The notes under the pieces were generated by a model. That model did no database searches and had not been told where the DNA came from. It saw nothing but the letters and a program-made list of their open reading frames with translations. A DNA stretch of 64,000 nucleotides. Source: Klebsiella sp. RHBSTW-00484 (GTDB taxonomy: Bacteria > Pseudomonadota > Gammaproteobacteria > Enterobacterales > Enterobacteriaceae). A program made the translations under genes and the position numbers. The stretch is from contig NZ_CP055481.1 in the NCBI RefSeq assembly GCF_013705725.1, positions 3,534,001 through 3,598,000 of the forward strand, in the 5' to 3' direction. Below, piece after piece: positions 31,714-41,901 of the stretch; the stretch's first letter is position 1, and the number at the start of each line of letters is the position of its first letter.

Positions 31714-32757
31714 TCAACGGATCTCGATCATTGGGCGACCGCCGCGGGCGGTGACCAGCTCGCCGATGGCGGCAAGCGTAATACCATACTCAGCCGCCGC
31801 GGCCTGAACCTCAGCTTCCGCATCCGGCGTTACCGCCAGCAGCAGACCGCCGGAGGTTTGCGGGTCGCACAGCAAATCGCGCCACTCTGGCAGCATTTCG
31901 CCCATCAGATGACCGTAGCTGGCAAAGTTACGCCCGGTACCGCCCGGGACCGCGCCCGCGGCAATATACGCTTCCACACCAGGTAGCTTCGGGATATCCG
32001 CGTAAGTTAGCTGCGCCTGCACGCCCGCGCCACGGCACACTTCGCTCAGGTGGCCAAGCAATCCAAAGCCGGTGACGTCGGTCATCGCTTTTACGCCTTC
32101 AATGTTGGCAAACGCTGAACCAACAAGGTTCATCTGGCACATTGTTTCCGTCGCCAGCCCCTGATGCTCAGGCTTCAATAGCGATTTTTTCTCGGCGGTA
32201 GTCAACACGCCGATACCCAGCGGTTTAGTGAGATACAGTTTGCAGCCTGCCTGAGCGGTGCTGTTTTTCTTCACCCGCTCGGTCGGCACCACGCCGGTCA
32301 CCGCGAGGCCGAAGATAGGTTCCGGGGCATCAATCGAGTGGCCGCCCGCAAGGGCAATGCCCGCCTGCTGGCAGGCAAAGCGCCCGCCATCGACGACCTG
32401 ACGGGCGATTTCCGGTGCCAGGGTATTAATCGGCCAGCCGAGAATGGCAATCGCCATGATCGGTTTACCGCCCATCGCGAAAATATCACTGATGGCGTTG
32501 GTCGCGGCAATGCGCCCGAAGTCGAACGGGCTATCGACGATCGGCATAAAAAAGTCGGTGGTGCTGACAATCGACGTGCCGTTGCCGAGGTCATAGACAG
32601 CGGCATCATCGCTGGTCTCATTGCCCACCAGCAGGTTCGGGTCGATAAACTTCGCCCGGTCACTCTGCAGAATCGTTTCCAACACTTTAGGGGAAATTTT
32701 ACACCCGCAACCGGCTCCGTGGCTGTATTGCGTTAAACGAATAGCTTGCTCGCTCAT
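31714..32757 (-). CDS. selD: Selenide, water dikinase (selenophosphate synthetase)
   Basis: Makes selenophosphate from selenide and ATP for selenocysteine and selenouridine synthesis. The start is the second of two in-frame ATGs (32757): AGGAG is six bases before it but touches the first (32763). This gives 347 residues, the E. coli length, and numbers the catalytic residues Cys17 and Lys20 ([10 protein letters not shown]) as in E. coli. The enzyme here uses cysteine, not selenocysteine, at position 17. Further motifs: [11 protein letters not shown], and [18 protein letters not shown] of the AIR-synthase-like fold. Upstream gene of the selD-topB pair. Confidence 0.97.
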   Translation of the reverse strand: MSEQAIRLTQYSHGAGCGCKISPKVLETILQSDRAKFIDPNLLVGNETSDDAAVYDLGNGTSIVSTTDFFMPIVDSPFDFGRIAATNAISDIFAMGGKPIMAIAILGWPINTLAPEIARQVVDGGRFACQQAGIALAGGHSIDAPEPIFGLAVTGVVPTERVKKNSTAQAGCKLYLTKPLGIGVLTTAEKKSLLKPEHQGLATETMCQMNLVGSAFANIEGVKAMTDVTGFGLLGHLSEVCRGAGVQAQLTYADIPKLPGVEAYIAAGAVPGGTGRNFASYGHLMGEMLPEWRDLLCDPQTSGGLLLAVTPDAEAEVQAAAAEYGITLAAIGELVTARGGRPMIEIR

Positions 32758-32891
32758 GGACATCTCCTGTCATTGCAATCCCGCTATGGTAGCGCCCAAA
32801 TGCCAAGGTGATAAGTACGACAGTCCTAAATCGCGCATAGTTGCTCATTAAGCAGACAAAAAACCGATTTTGCGATACAGAACCCTTTTTT

Positions 32892-32936
32892 TAACGCCAT
32901 TTTAACCTTTACTAAAAGATGACAGAAATGTGACAA
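32892..32936. promoter_or_regulatory. Possible PhoB/PhoP-type sites upstream of phoC
   Basis: On the minus strand TTGTCAC and CTGTCAT (32936-32919) are spaced 11 bases apart like the repeats of a Pho box. GGTTAA-N5-CGTTAA (32908-32892) resembles a degenerate PhoP box. Both are in the reverse orientation relative to phoC and lie 50-90 bases before its start. I regard them as weak candidates. Confidence 0.3.
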
Positions 32937-32983
32937 AAATAATTCTGTTTCATCTGGACATATAACAACGTAAGGAAATTTTA

Positions 32984-33730
32984 ATGAAAAAGCGCGTTCT
33001 CGCCCTTTGCCTGGCCAGTTTCTTCTCCATTAACGCTTTCGCCCTGGCTCCAGCCGGTAACGACGTCACCACTAAACCCGATCTCTACTATCTGACCAAT
33101 GCCCAGGCCATTGATAGCCTGGCGCTGCTGCCACCGCCACCGGAAGTAGGAAGCATCGCATTTTTAAACGATCAGGCGATGTATGAAAAAGGCCGTCTGC
33201 TGCGCGGCACCGAGCGCGGTAAATTAGCCGTGGAAGACGCGAACCTGAGCGGCGGCGGCGTGGCCAATGCCTTCTCCGGCGCCTTCGGTTCACCCATCAC
33301 CGCGAAAGATGCACCGGAGCTGCATAAGTTACTGACCAATATGATTGAAGATGCCGGTGACCTGGCGACGCGCGGCGCGAAAGAGAAGTATATGCGTATT
33401 CGGCCATTTGCGTTTTATGGTGTCGCCACCTGCAACACCACCGAGCAGGATGCGCTGTCGAAAAATGGTTCCTATCCTTCCGGGCATACGTCTATCGGTT
33501 GGGCAACGGCGCTGGTGCTGGCTGAGGTCAATCCACAGCGGCAAAACGAAATCCTCAAGCGAGGGTTTGAGCTGGGTGAGAGCCGGGTCATTTGCGGTTA
33601 TCACTGGCAGAGCGACGTAGACGCGGCGCGGATTGTCGGTTCGGCGGTGGTCGCCACGCTGCATACCAATCCGGCCTTCCAGCAACAGTTGCAGAAAGCG
33701 AAAGACGAATTCGCTAAACAGCAGAAGTAA
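32984..33730 (+). CDS. phoC: Class A non-specific acid phosphatase
   Basis: A 248-residue secreted phosphatase with a signal peptide at residues 1-20 ([12 protein letters not shown]). The complete class A/PAP2 signature is present: K-x6-RP in [15 protein letters not shown] around residue 166, and SR-x5-H-x3-D in [12 protein letters not shown] near 204. The enzyme hydrolyses organic phosphomonoesters in the periplasm and can transfer phosphate. It closely matches the Klebsiella/Raoultella PhoC type. It sits between selD and ydjA, where E. coli has no such gene. AAGGA precedes the ATG. REP repeats follow it. Confidence 0.96.
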   Translation: MKKRVLALCLASFFSINAFALAPAGNDVTTKPDLYYLTNAQAIDSLALLPPPPEVGSIAFLNDQAMYEKGRLLRGTERGKLAVEDANLSGGGVANAFSGAFGSPITAKDAPELHKLLTNMIEDAGDLATRGAKEKYMRIRPFAFYGVATCNTTEQDALSKNGSYPSGHTSIGWATALVLAEVNPQRQNEILKRGFELGESRVICGYHWQSDVDAARIVGSAVVATLHTNPAFQQQLQKAKDEFAKQQK

Positions 33731-33747
33731 CTTCGTCGCCGTTGGAT

Positions 33748-33840
33748 CCCCGGAGGCGGCGCTTGACGCGCCTTGTTCGGGCTACCGGCCCACAATTGCT
33801 TCCGACCGTAGGCCGGGTAAGGCGCTAGCCGCCACCCGGC
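33748..33840. repeat. REP pair (BIME) between phoC and ydjA
   Basis: Two GC-rich imperfect palindromes: 33748-33782 (CCCGGAGGCGGCGC ... TTCGGGC) and 33811-33840 (GGCCGGGTAAGGCG ... CCACCCGGC). They match the enterobacterial REP pattern and lie between convergent genes. Confidence 0.75.
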
Positions 33841-33855
33841 AAAACGCGGATGTGG

Positions 33856-34560
<705 letters not shown>

Positions 34561-34573
34561 TTAGGGAGAATAC

Positions 34574-36427
34574 ATGCGAACTCTTTGGCGACTGCTCGCC
34601 GGAATTTTTAAATGGACATGGCGAGTACTCAATTTCATTCGCCAGCTCGCACTGAACGTGGTTTTCCTGGTACTGGTGCTGATTTGCGTCGGCATCTGGG
34701 CCCAGTTCAGCAGCAGCACAACAGAGCACAGTACTCGCGGCGCGCTGTTAATGGATATCACCGGCGTAGTGGTCGATAAACCTTCGGCCAGCAGCAAACT
34801 AGGGGTTATTGGTCGTCAGCTGTTTGGCGCCAGCTCCGATCGTCTGCAGGAAAACTCACTGTTCGATATTGTGCAAACCATTCGTCAGGCGAAAGATGAC
34901 CGGAACATCACCGGTATCGTGCTGGATCTGAAGAATTTTGCTGGCGGCGATCAGCCGTCGATGCAGTATATCGGCAAAGTGCTACGCGAATTCCGCGACA
35001 GCGGTAAGCCAGTGTATGCCGTTGGCAGCAGCTACAGCCAGGGTCAGTACTATCTTGCCAGCTTCGCCAATAAAATCTGGCTCTCACCGCAGGGCGAAGT
35101 GGATCTGCACGGCTTTGCCACCAACGGTCTGTACTACAAATCGCTGCTCGACAAACTCAAAGTATCGACCCACGTGTTCCGCGTTGGCACCTATAAATCA
35201 GCGGTAGAACCGTTTATTCGTGACGATATGTCTCCGGCAGCCCGCGAGGCGGACAGCCGCTGGATTGGCGAGCTGTGGCAGAACTACCTCACCACCATCG
35301 CTGCCAACCGCCAGATTACCGCTCAGCAGCTGTTCCCAGGTGCTCAGGGCGTGATTGACGGACTGCGTAAAGTCGATGGCGACACGGCAAAATACGCGCT
35401 GGATAACAAGCTGGTTGATGAACTCGGCACCTCCACTGATGTGGAAAAAGCGCTGACCAAGCAGTTTGGCTGGAGCAAAGCGGATAACAACTACAGCGCT
35501 ATCAGCTACTACGATTACACGGTGAAAACGCCTGCCGATCAGGGCTCCGCGATTGCCGTTATCTTTGCTAACGGCGCGATAATGGATGGCGAAGAAACGC
35601 CGGGTAACGTTGGTGGCGATACGACCGCCGCGCAGATCCGCGACGCGCGTCTGGATCCGAAAGTTAAAGCTATTGTGCTGCGGGTCAACAGCCCTGGCGG
35701 CAGCGTCAGCGCCTCAGAGGTGATTCGCGAAGAGCTGGCTGCGGCAAAAGCGGCAGGTAAACCCGTCGTTGTGTCGATGGGTGGTATGGCGGCTTCCGGC
35801 GGTTACTGGATCTCAACCCCGGCGGATTACATTGTGGCGAACCCAAGCACTCTCACCGGCTCCATCGGTATCTTTGGGGTGATTAATACCGTCGAGAATA
35901 CGCTGGGGTCGATTGGCGTACACACCGACGGCGTGGCAACCTCACCGCTGGCCGATGTCTCCACCACCAAAGCGCTGCCGCCAGAAGTGCAGCAACTGAT
36001 GCAATTGACCATCGAAAATGGCTATAAGCGCTTCATCACCCTGGTGGCGACCGCGCGTAAGAGCACGCCTGAGAAAATTGACCAAATCGCTCAGGGCCAC
36101 GTCTGGACGGGTGAAGATGCGAAGGCTAACGGCCTGGTCGATGGCCTCGGCGACTTTGACGACGCAGTGGCGAAAGCTGCAGAGCTGGCGAAGCTGAAAC
36201 AGTGGCATATCAATTACTATCAGGAAGATCCCACTTTCTTCTCAATGATGGTAGATAGCCTGACCGGCTCGGTCCGCGCGGCGCTGCCGGCAGCGGTACA
36301 AGCGTATCTGCCTGCGCCCGTGGCTGCTGCGGCTAACGCGGTGAAAGCGGAAAGCGACAAGATGGCGGCGTTCAACGATCCGCAAAACCGTTACGCGTTC
36401 TGTTTAACCTGCGCCAATATTCGTTAA
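34574..36427 (+). CDS. sppA: Signal peptide peptidase SppA (protease IV)
   Basis: A 617-residue inner-membrane serine protease (E. coli 618) that degrades signal peptides left after export. An N-terminal membrane anchor lies at about residues 26-44 ([18 protein letters not shown]). The two ClpP-like halves are both present: the first carries the general-base lysine in [13 protein letters not shown] and the second the nucleophilic serine in [12 protein letters not shown]. The ATG at 34574 follows GGGAG. It is a monocistronic gene with its own terminator, divergent from ydjA. Confidence 0.97.
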   Translation: MRTLWRLLAGIFKWTWRVLNFIRQLALNVVFLVLVLICVGIWAQFSSSTTEHSTRGALLMDITGVVVDKPSASSKLGVIGRQLFGASSDRLQENSLFDIVQTIRQAKDDRNITGIVLDLKNFAGGDQPSMQYIGKVLREFRDSGKPVYAVGSSYSQGQYYLASFANKIWLSPQGEVDLHGFATNGLYYKSLLDKLKVSTHVFRVGTYKSAVEPFIRDDMSPAAREADSRWIGELWQNYLTTIAANRQITAQQLFPGAQGVIDGLRKVDGDTAKYALDNKLVDELGTSTDVEKALTKQFGWSKADNNYSAISYYDYTVKTPADQGSAIAVIFANGAIMDGEETPGNVGGDTTAAQIRDARLDPKVKAIVLRVNSPGGSVSASEVIREELAAAKAAGKPVVVSMGGMAASGGYWISTPADYIVANPSTLTGSIGIFGVINTVENTLGSIGVHTDGVATSPLADVSTTKALPPEVQQLMQLTIENGYKRFITLVATARKSTPEKIDQIAQGHVWTGEDAKANGLVDGLGDFDDAVAKAAELAKLKQWHINYYQEDPTFFSMMVDSLTGSVRAALPAAVQAYLPAPVAAAANAVKAESDKMAAFNDPQNRYAFCLTCANIR

Positions 36428-36433
36428 TCCTCT

Positions 36434-36461
36434 GCCGCCCCAATCACGGGGCGGCATTTTT
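36434..36461 (+). terminator. Rho-independent terminator of sppA
   Basis: GCCGCCCC and GGGGCGGC form an eight-bp GC stem with a six-base loop, followed by ATTTTT, seven bases after the stop. Confidence 0.92.
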
Positions 36462-36559
36462 ACACTTCATCCATTACACACGAAAGCAGCCAACGCCCCT
36501 GCAACTTGCAGCGTGTCGGGTATATACTTCGCCGGTCCATATATAACCTAAGCGATGCT

Positions 36560-37576
36560 ATGCAGAAGAAATCTATTTACGTTGCCTATACCGGCGGCAC
36601 CATTGGTATGCAGCGTTCTGAACACGGCTACATTCCCGTTTCCGGCCATTTACAGCGTCAGCTGGCTTTAATGCCCGAGTTCCACCGCCCGGAGATGCCG
36701 GACTTCACCATTCACGAATACGCCCCGCTGATGGACTCTTCCGATATGACGCCGGAGGACTGGCAGCATATCGCTGACGATATTCGCGACCATTATGACC
36801 AGTACGATGGCTTCGTTATCCTACACGGCACGGATACCATGGCGTTTACCGCCTCGGCGCTGTCATTCATGCTGGAGAACCTGGGTAAACCAGTCATTGT
36901 GACAGGGTCACAAATCCCTTTAGCCGAGCTACGCTCTGACGGACAGATTAATCTTCTTAACGCGCTGTACGTCGCCGCCAACTACCCGATTAATGAAGTG
37001 TCGTTGTTCTTCAATAACCGCCTCTATCGCGGTAACCGCACCACCAAAGCTCATGCCGATGGTTTTAATGCCTTCGCGTCGCCGAACCTCGCGCCGCTGC
37101 TGGAAGCGGGGATCCATATCCGCCGCCTCGGTACGCCTCCGGCCCCGCACGGTGTGGGCGAGCTAATCGTTCACCCAATTACCCCCCAGCCGATTGGCGT
37201 GGTGACGATTTATCCCGGTATTTCCGCCGATGTGGTACGCAACTTCCTGCTCCAGCCGGTCAAAGCGCTGATCCTGCGCTCGTATGGTGTAGGTAACGCT
37301 CCGCAAAACGGCGAGTTCATTAAGGTCCTGACCGAAGCCAGCCAGCGCGGCATCGTGGTGATTAATTTGACCCAGTGTATGTCCGGCAAAGTGAATATGG
37401 GCGGTTACGCCACCGGCAACGCCCTCGCGCAGGCAGGCGTGATTAGCGGTTTCGATATGACCGTCGAAGCCACGCTGACCAAGCTACACTATTTGCTTAG
37501 CCAGAATCTGGACGTTGAGGCTATCCGTAGCGCGATGCAGGAAAACCTGCGTGGCGAACTGACCCCCGATGAGTAA
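36560..37576 (+). CDS. ansA: L-asparaginase I (cytoplasmic)
   Basis: A 338-residue enzyme, the E. coli length from the ATG of MQKKSIYVAYTGGTIGM; 18 upstream in-frame codons do not belong. It hydrolyses asparagine to aspartate and ammonia. The two catalytic threonine motifs are YTGGTIG (residues 9-15) and HGTDTMA near 91. There is no signal peptide, which separates it from the periplasmic type II enzyme. Its last codons overlap the open frame of pncA; the spacing (10 bases to the pncA ATG) indicates an operon. Confidence 0.97.
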   Translation: MQKKSIYVAYTGGTIGMQRSEHGYIPVSGHLQRQLALMPEFHRPEMPDFTIHEYAPLMDSSDMTPEDWQHIADDIRDHYDQYDGFVILHGTDTMAFTASALSFMLENLGKPVIVTGSQIPLAELRSDGQINLLNALYVAANYPINEVSLFFNNRLYRGNRTTKAHADGFNAFASPNLAPLLEAGIHIRRLGTPPAPHGVGELIVHPITPQPIGVVTIYPGISADVVRNFLLQPVKALILRSYGVGNAPQNGEFIKVLTEASQRGIVVINLTQCMSGKVNMGGYATGNALAQAGVISGFDMTVEATLTKLHYLLSQNLDVEAIRSAMQENLRGELTPDE

Positions 37577-37586
37577 GGAGATGCAC

Positions 37587-38228
37587 ATGACCCAGCGCGC
37601 GCTGTTACTGGTCGATTTACAGAACGATTTTTGCGCCGGCGGTGCGCTTGCAGTCCCGCAGGGCGATAGTACGGTGGACATCGCCAATCGGCTTATTGAA
37701 TGGAGTCTGGCACGGGGTGAAACGGTGGTCGCCAGCCAGGACTGGCACCCGGCAAATCACGGCAGCTTTGCCAGTCAGCATCAGGTTGAACCCTATACCC
37801 AGGGCGAGCTTGACGGCCTGGCGCAAACTTTCTGGCCAGATCACTGCATCCAGAATAGCGAAGGCGCGGCGCTGCATCCCCTGCTTAAGCAGCGGGATAT
37901 TGCCGCCGTGTTTCATAAAGGCGAAAACCCGACCATTGATAGCTACAGCGCCTTTTTTGATAACGGTCATCGGCAGAAAACGCAACTTGACGCGTGGTTA
38001 CGCGAGCGCGGGATTGACGAGCTAACCGTACTTGGCCTGGCGACCGACTACTGCGTGAAGTTTACCGTGCTTGATGCGCTGAATCTGGGCTATGCCGTCA
38101 ACGTGATTACCGACGGCTGTCGCGGGGTAAATATTCAGCCACAGGACAGCGCACACGCGTTTATGGAAATGTCGGCGGCGGGCGCGACGCTGTATACGCT
38201 GGCCGATTGGGAAGAAACTCAGGCGTAA
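37587..38228 (+). CDS. pncA: Nicotinamidase
   Basis: A 213-residue isochorismatase-fold amidase converting nicotinamide to nicotinate for NAD salvage. The start is the ATG at 37587, because AGGAG lies six bases before it, and the length then equals E. coli PncA. Catalytic triad: Asp in LLVDLQNDFC, Lys in VFHKGENP, Cys in GLATDYCVKFT. The metal site is SQDWHPANHGSF. It is the second gene of ansA-pncA and is followed by a REP cluster. Confidence 0.97.
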   Translation: MTQRALLLVDLQNDFCAGGALAVPQGDSTVDIANRLIEWSLARGETVVASQDWHPANHGSFASQHQVEPYTQGELDGLAQTFWPDHCIQNSEGAALHPLLKQRDIAAVFHKGENPTIDSYSAFFDNGHRQKTQLDAWLRERGIDELTVLGLATDYCVKFTVLDALNLGYAVNVITDGCRGVNIQPQDSAHAFMEMSAAGATLYTLADWEETQA

Positions 38229-38273
38229 CCCTGTCGGCGTCAGACCTCAATATTGACACCGCGCGATCTTTCT

Positions 38274-38358
38274 CCCGGGTGCGGCGCAAAGCGCTTTGCC
38301 CGGGCTACCGGTCCGCAGGGTTTGGTAGCCCGGACAGATGCGCAGCATCGCCTCCGGG
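38274..38358. repeat. REP pair (BIME) between pncA and ydjE
   Basis: Two convergent GC-rich palindromic units: 38274-38304 (CCCGGGTGCGGCGC ... TTTGCCCGGG) and 38324-38358 (GGTAGCCCGGACAGATGCGC ... CTCCGGG). They match REP units and lie between convergent genes. Confidence 0.75.
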
Positions 38359-38372
38359 ACACCGACAAAGCA

Positions 38373-39731
38373 TCACCCGATGCTCGAAATCTCTTCCAGC
38401 GACACTTTGCGCGTTTCGATACCAAAGCAAAACAGAATTAGCGCGCAGAGCACCAGCATCACGCCGAGAACAATGAAAACGGTGATTGAACCATAGCGGG
38501 TCAGCAACACGGCCACACCATAGGGCGTAAACACCGCGACAATTCTCCCTACGGCGTTCACAAAGCCCGAACCACGTAGCCGAAGATGCGTCGGCCACAG
38601 TTCAGGCACGTAAACCGCCGAAGCAAAACAAACATACATGTAGAGGAAAAAGATCATCACCAGGCCATAGCTCAAAATGGCCCACTCCTCGGTTTGTATT
38701 GAATAGAAATAACCGAGCAGCGCAATAATGATCAGCAGCGATGAGCCAAATAATCGCCGCGGAAAACGGTCAATAACCAATGCCGCAATAAAAATCCCCA
38801 CCGGCGCGCCAATCATAATAATCGCCGTCATTAAAATAGATTTCGTCACATCGATCCCCGAATTAACAAAAATCGTTGGGATCCACACCGTAATGGTATA
38901 AAGCGAAATATTCATCGCGATCAGCACGGTAATCGCCACCAGCGTGCGTTGCAGCATGTGTCCTTTAAACAATAGCCAGAAGGAACCGCTTTCCGGGTAC
39001 TCGTCCGCCTTCAGTTCGCTATTCTGTAAATCTGGCAAGATAATGTTCTTCTCTTTCTCTATTTGCGCTTCCACTTCCAGGAGGTGTTTTTCTGCGGCGC
39101 TTCGCTGCCCCTTTCCTGCCAGCCAGCGAGGAGATTCAATAAAATATTTACCGGACAGATACCAGGCCAGCAGCATTGCCACTCCGCCGAGCAAGAACAT
39201 CATCCGCCAGCTTAAAAAAGCAATAACCACGACGCCAATTGCCGCTGATAGCATTGGCGACCAGTTGCCAACAAATGACAACCGTGCGGACCATTTGCCG
39301 CGAACAGTGGGTGGAATAAATTCAGTAAATGACGCGTAACCGACCATGATCAGCGCCCCCATTCCCGTGCCCATCAGGCAGCGGAAAAAGATTAGCCAGT
39401 ACATGTTAGGGACAAAAGAGGCCGCGCTTGCAGAGATCCCGACAATCAGCAGGTTAATGCGAAATGCTTTGCGCCGCCCAAGATAATCGCCAATAAAACC
39501 GCCGGTCAGCGAGCCTATAAAATAGCCGAACATCAGCGCCGAGGTAAATGCGGCATTAAGATAATTATTTGACCAGCCGTTGCTGACTAATTTTGCCAGC
39601 ACCACGTTCCCGGAATAGCTAAGAAAACCGGTGACTAATAAACTGAAACTAATAATGCCGAAAATACGAAAATGAAATCGAGATAAGGGTAAGCGATCTA
39701 ATCTTGCGCCGATAGGGTCACAATGTTCCAT
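38373..39731 (-). CDS. ydjE: MFS transporter YdjE (sugar-porter-like)
   Basis: A 452-residue inner-membrane carrier with about 12 hydrophobic segments. It has the major facilitator loop 2-3 motif GGFIGDYLGRRKAF near residue 80 and the sugar-porter phrase IESPRWLAGKG before the central loop, with VPELWPTHLRLRGSG in the second half. Same length as E. coli YdjE. The substrate is unknown; it is a paralogue of YdjK in the same region, suggesting transport of a related polyol or sugar acid. Likely controlled by the adjacent DeoR-family gene ydjF. Confidence 0.94.
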   Translation of the reverse strand: MEHCDPIGARLDRLPLSRFHFRIFGIISFSLLVTGFLSYSGNVVLAKLVSNGWSNNYLNAAFTSALMFGYFIGSLTGGFIGDYLGRRKAFRINLLIVGISASAASFVPNMYWLIFFRCLMGTGMGALIMVGYASFTEFIPPTVRGKWSARLSFVGNWSPMLSAAIGVVVIAFLSWRMMFLLGGVAMLLAWYLSGKYFIESPRWLAGKGQRSAAEKHLLEVEAQIEKEKNIILPDLQNSELKADEYPESGSFWLLFKGHMLQRTLVAITVLIAMNISLYTITVWIPTIFVNSGIDVTKSILMTAIIMIGAPVGIFIAALVIDRFPRRLFGSSLLIIIALLGYFYSIQTEEWAILSYGLVMIFFLYMYVCFASAVYVPELWPTHLRLRGSGFVNAVGRIVAVFTPYGVAVLLTRYGSITVFIVLGVMLVLCALILFCFGIETRKVSLEEISSIG

Positions 39732-39830
39732 CTGGATGCCTCAAATTCAGCTAAAATATAAAGTATGGCGATCGCGGCAGAGTAAAATTTGCCGCGCCAT
39801 CCATCATCATTAATTTTTTGGCATTAAGAT

Positions 39831-39971
39831 GCCTATCCCAGTAGGTGTATATTGTTGCAGCCAGTTTGGACACGGACAGCGCGCAACAACCGGAGCGTAC
39901 ACGTAGTACGTGAGGATTGTGAGCACTGCCCAGGACCAAAATGGCAAATAAAATAGCCTAATGGGATAGGC
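39831..39971. repeat. MITE-like 141-bp element with terminal inverted repeats
   Basis: The left terminus GCCTATCCCAGTAGG (39831-39845) and right terminus CCTAATGGGATAGGC (39957-39971) are inverted repeats matching at 14 of 15 positions. The interior is non-coding, with alternating palindromic pieces such as ACACGTAGTACGTGA. Short frames of about 62 codons cross it but show no gene features. It occupies half of the 282-base gap between ydjE and ydjF. The same kind of GCCTATCCCA-ended repeat is familiar from Klebsiella/Enterobacter genomes, though I cannot name it. Confidence 0.65.
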
Positions 39972-40013
39972 TCTTACCCGATGCGATTTAAAATAATACA
40001 ACCCAGCCTGACG

Positions 40014-40772
40014 TTAATAGACGAGTTGAATATTATTTTCTTTGCAAAATGCAATCCACTCCGCACCTGGAGCCTTATTGGTTATAAGATAATTAATATG
40101 ACTAAAATCGACTAACTGGACAAAGGCTTTACGATCGAATTTAGAGTGATCGACCAACAGGGCTACTTCTGTCGCCTGACGGATCATCGTTTTCTTGATT
40201 TCCGCCTCCGCTTCATTAGAGTCAAGCGCCCCGCTCTGCATGTCCAGGCCTTTGCAACTCATCACCATGATATCAACATGATAGCGGCTGATAATCTCTT
40301 TGGTGATCCGCCCCTGTAGCGATAGCGTGTTCTTATTCAGCTCACCGCCGGTAGAAACCACTTTAATTTCCGACTGTGCAAGCTCATGAAACGCTTCTGC
40401 CGAGTTGGTTAATAACGTGAGGTCGTTTCTTTCCTTGAGCAGTTTTAATAATTCCATAGCGGTACTGCTGGAGTCAGCAGCCATAGTGGTTTTATTTTTA
40501 ATAAACGGTAATGCATTGTGAGCAATAATCTGTTTCTCTTCAAAGAAAGACTTTGCGCGCTTATAAAAATGAATATTGTCGGACAGCGCGGTAGTATTTA
40601 ATACCGCCCCGCCATACGTTCGGGTCAAAAAACCTTCATCTTCGAGCTTTTCCAGATCGCGGCGAATGGTTTCCTCAGTCACCTGAAAAATTGAGCTTAA
40701 ATTAGAGACCGCCACTTTCTTATCATTAGCCACCATTTGCTTAATGGCCTGAATTCTGTCTTTTGCCGCCAC
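40014..40772 (-). CDS. ydjF: DeoR-family transcriptional regulator YdjF
   Basis: A 252-residue repressor-type regulator. I place the start at the GTG at 40772, with AGAGGTG a few bases upstream; it gives the E. coli length, whereas a longer ATG frame adds 23 unsupported residues. The N-terminal winged helix-turn-helix has the DeoR recognition sequence FQVTEETIRRDLEKLEDEGF. The C-terminal domain is the DeoR sugar-phosphate sensor with TMAADSSSTAMELLKLL and VVSTGGELNKNTLSLQG. It is adjacent to ydjE and the ydjLKJIHG operon, which it most plausibly controls. Confidence 0.95.
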   Translation of the reverse strand: MAAKDRIQAIKQMVANDKKVAVSNLSSIFQVTEETIRRDLEKLEDEGFLTRTYGGAVLNTTALSDNIHFYKRAKSFFEEKQIIAHNALPFIKNKTTMAADSSSTAMELLKLLKERNDLTLLTNSAEAFHELAQSEIKVVSTGGELNKNTLSLQGRITKEIISRYHVDIMVMSCKGLDMQSGALDSNEAEAEIKKTMIRQATEVALLVDHSKFDRKAFVQLVDFSHINYLITNKAPGAEWIAFCKENNIQLVY

Positions 40773-40908
40773 GATGACACCTCTGTTTCCTGCAAAGTAA
40801 TAATAAGACCTTAGTATCTCACAGGCTATGTTTATTTTCAAAAGAACATGTCTGAATCACAGATTTAAATACTCTTTTACACAGAAACAGAGGTTAGTAA
40901 CATCACTC

Positions 40909-41892
40909 TTATTTCGTATCCAACGCCTCTGCCATTCGCCTCATCAATAATGAATCATCATCGGTTAACGAGATCGTCAGGGCTTCGACGTTTTCACGTA
41001 CCTGCTCAGGTGCCGTCGCCCCGCTTAACAGGGTGATTAAATCACTCTGCTTTAAAATCCACGCCAGCGCCAGCGCCGGGATCGAGCAGCGATATTTATC
41101 GCACAGCGGCTGCCAGCGTTCGAGCATCTCGATCACACGCAGCATATTTTCTCGCTGGAACCAGACTTTGTTGGCCCGCGCACCGCCAGGGACATAATCC
41201 CGCGTGATAGTTCCGGTCAACAGCCCCTGCTCAAGCGGTGAGTAGACCTGCACGATGATGCCATTCTGCTGGCATAGCGGCAGCAGTTCAGCTTCCAGCG
41301 CCCGATCAAGGATGCTGTACTTGGCCTGGATGATATCCAGCTCGCCGTGCTTGAGATACTCCTTGATATGCCCGGCATCCACATTCGCCGCGCCAATAGA
41401 GCGGATTTTCCCCTCTTTCTTGAGCGCATTAAGCGTATCCATGGTTTCCGCAATGGGCGTAAAGCAAGGCTCTACCGACTGCCAGTGGGTCATATAAATA
41501 TCAATGCTGTCGATACCGAGCCGTTGCAGGCTGGCGTCCACCTCTTCGCGAATCGACTCAGACGTAAGGTTTTTATACAGCTGACGGTCGCCCACTTTGT
41601 TAAACAAGCTGCCTTCCCGCTCCCAGACAATGCCACATTTGGTTTCAACAACGATCTCGCTACGCGGCAGCTTTTTCAGCGCCTGACCAACAATGACTTC
41701 GCTGTTACCGAAGTTGTAGCCCGGCGCGGTATCAATCAGATTAATGCCGCAACGGTGTGCTTCAAGAATGGTGTCGATACAAACCTGCAAATCAAGATCG
41801 CCATTCCATGCCGGACCGCCGCCGATGGCCCAGGTGCCTAGCCCCATGCGGGAGAGCGTAATATCCGTACTGCCTAAAGGAATCATTTTCAT
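40909..41892 (-). CDS. ydjG: Aldo-keto reductase YdjG
   Basis: A 327-residue NADPH-dependent reductase of the TIM-barrel AKR family. The catalytic tetrad is visible: Asp and Tyr in LIDTAPGYNFGNSEV, Lys in VVETKCGIVW and His in YMTHWQSVEP. The cofactor-binding C-terminal part holds ITLLSGATAPEQV. The E. coli enzyme reduces methylglyoxal in vitro, but the natural substrate is not settled. It is the last gene of ydjLKJIHG, nine bases after ydjH. Confidence 0.95.
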   Translation of the reverse strand: MKMIPLGSTDITLSRMGLGTWAIGGGPAWNGDLDLQVCIDTILEAHRCGINLIDTAPGYNFGNSEVIVGQALKKLPRSEIVVETKCGIVWEREGSLFNKVGDRQLYKNLTSESIREEVDASLQRLGIDSIDIYMTHWQSVEPCFTPIAETMDTLNALKKEGKIRSIGAANVDAGHIKEYLKHGELDIIQAKYSILDRALEAELLPLCQQNGIIVQVYSPLEQGLLTGTITRDYVPGGARANKVWFQRENMLRVIEMLERWQPLCDKYRCSIPALALAWILKQSDLITLLSGATAPEQVRENVEALTISLTDDDSLLMRRMAEALDTK

Positions 41893-41901
41893 CTGCCGCT
41901 A

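Noticed and set aside
39751..39939. Small minus-strand frames of about 62 codons between ydjE and ydjF
   Set aside because: They lie within the MITE-like repeat and lack a ribosome site.
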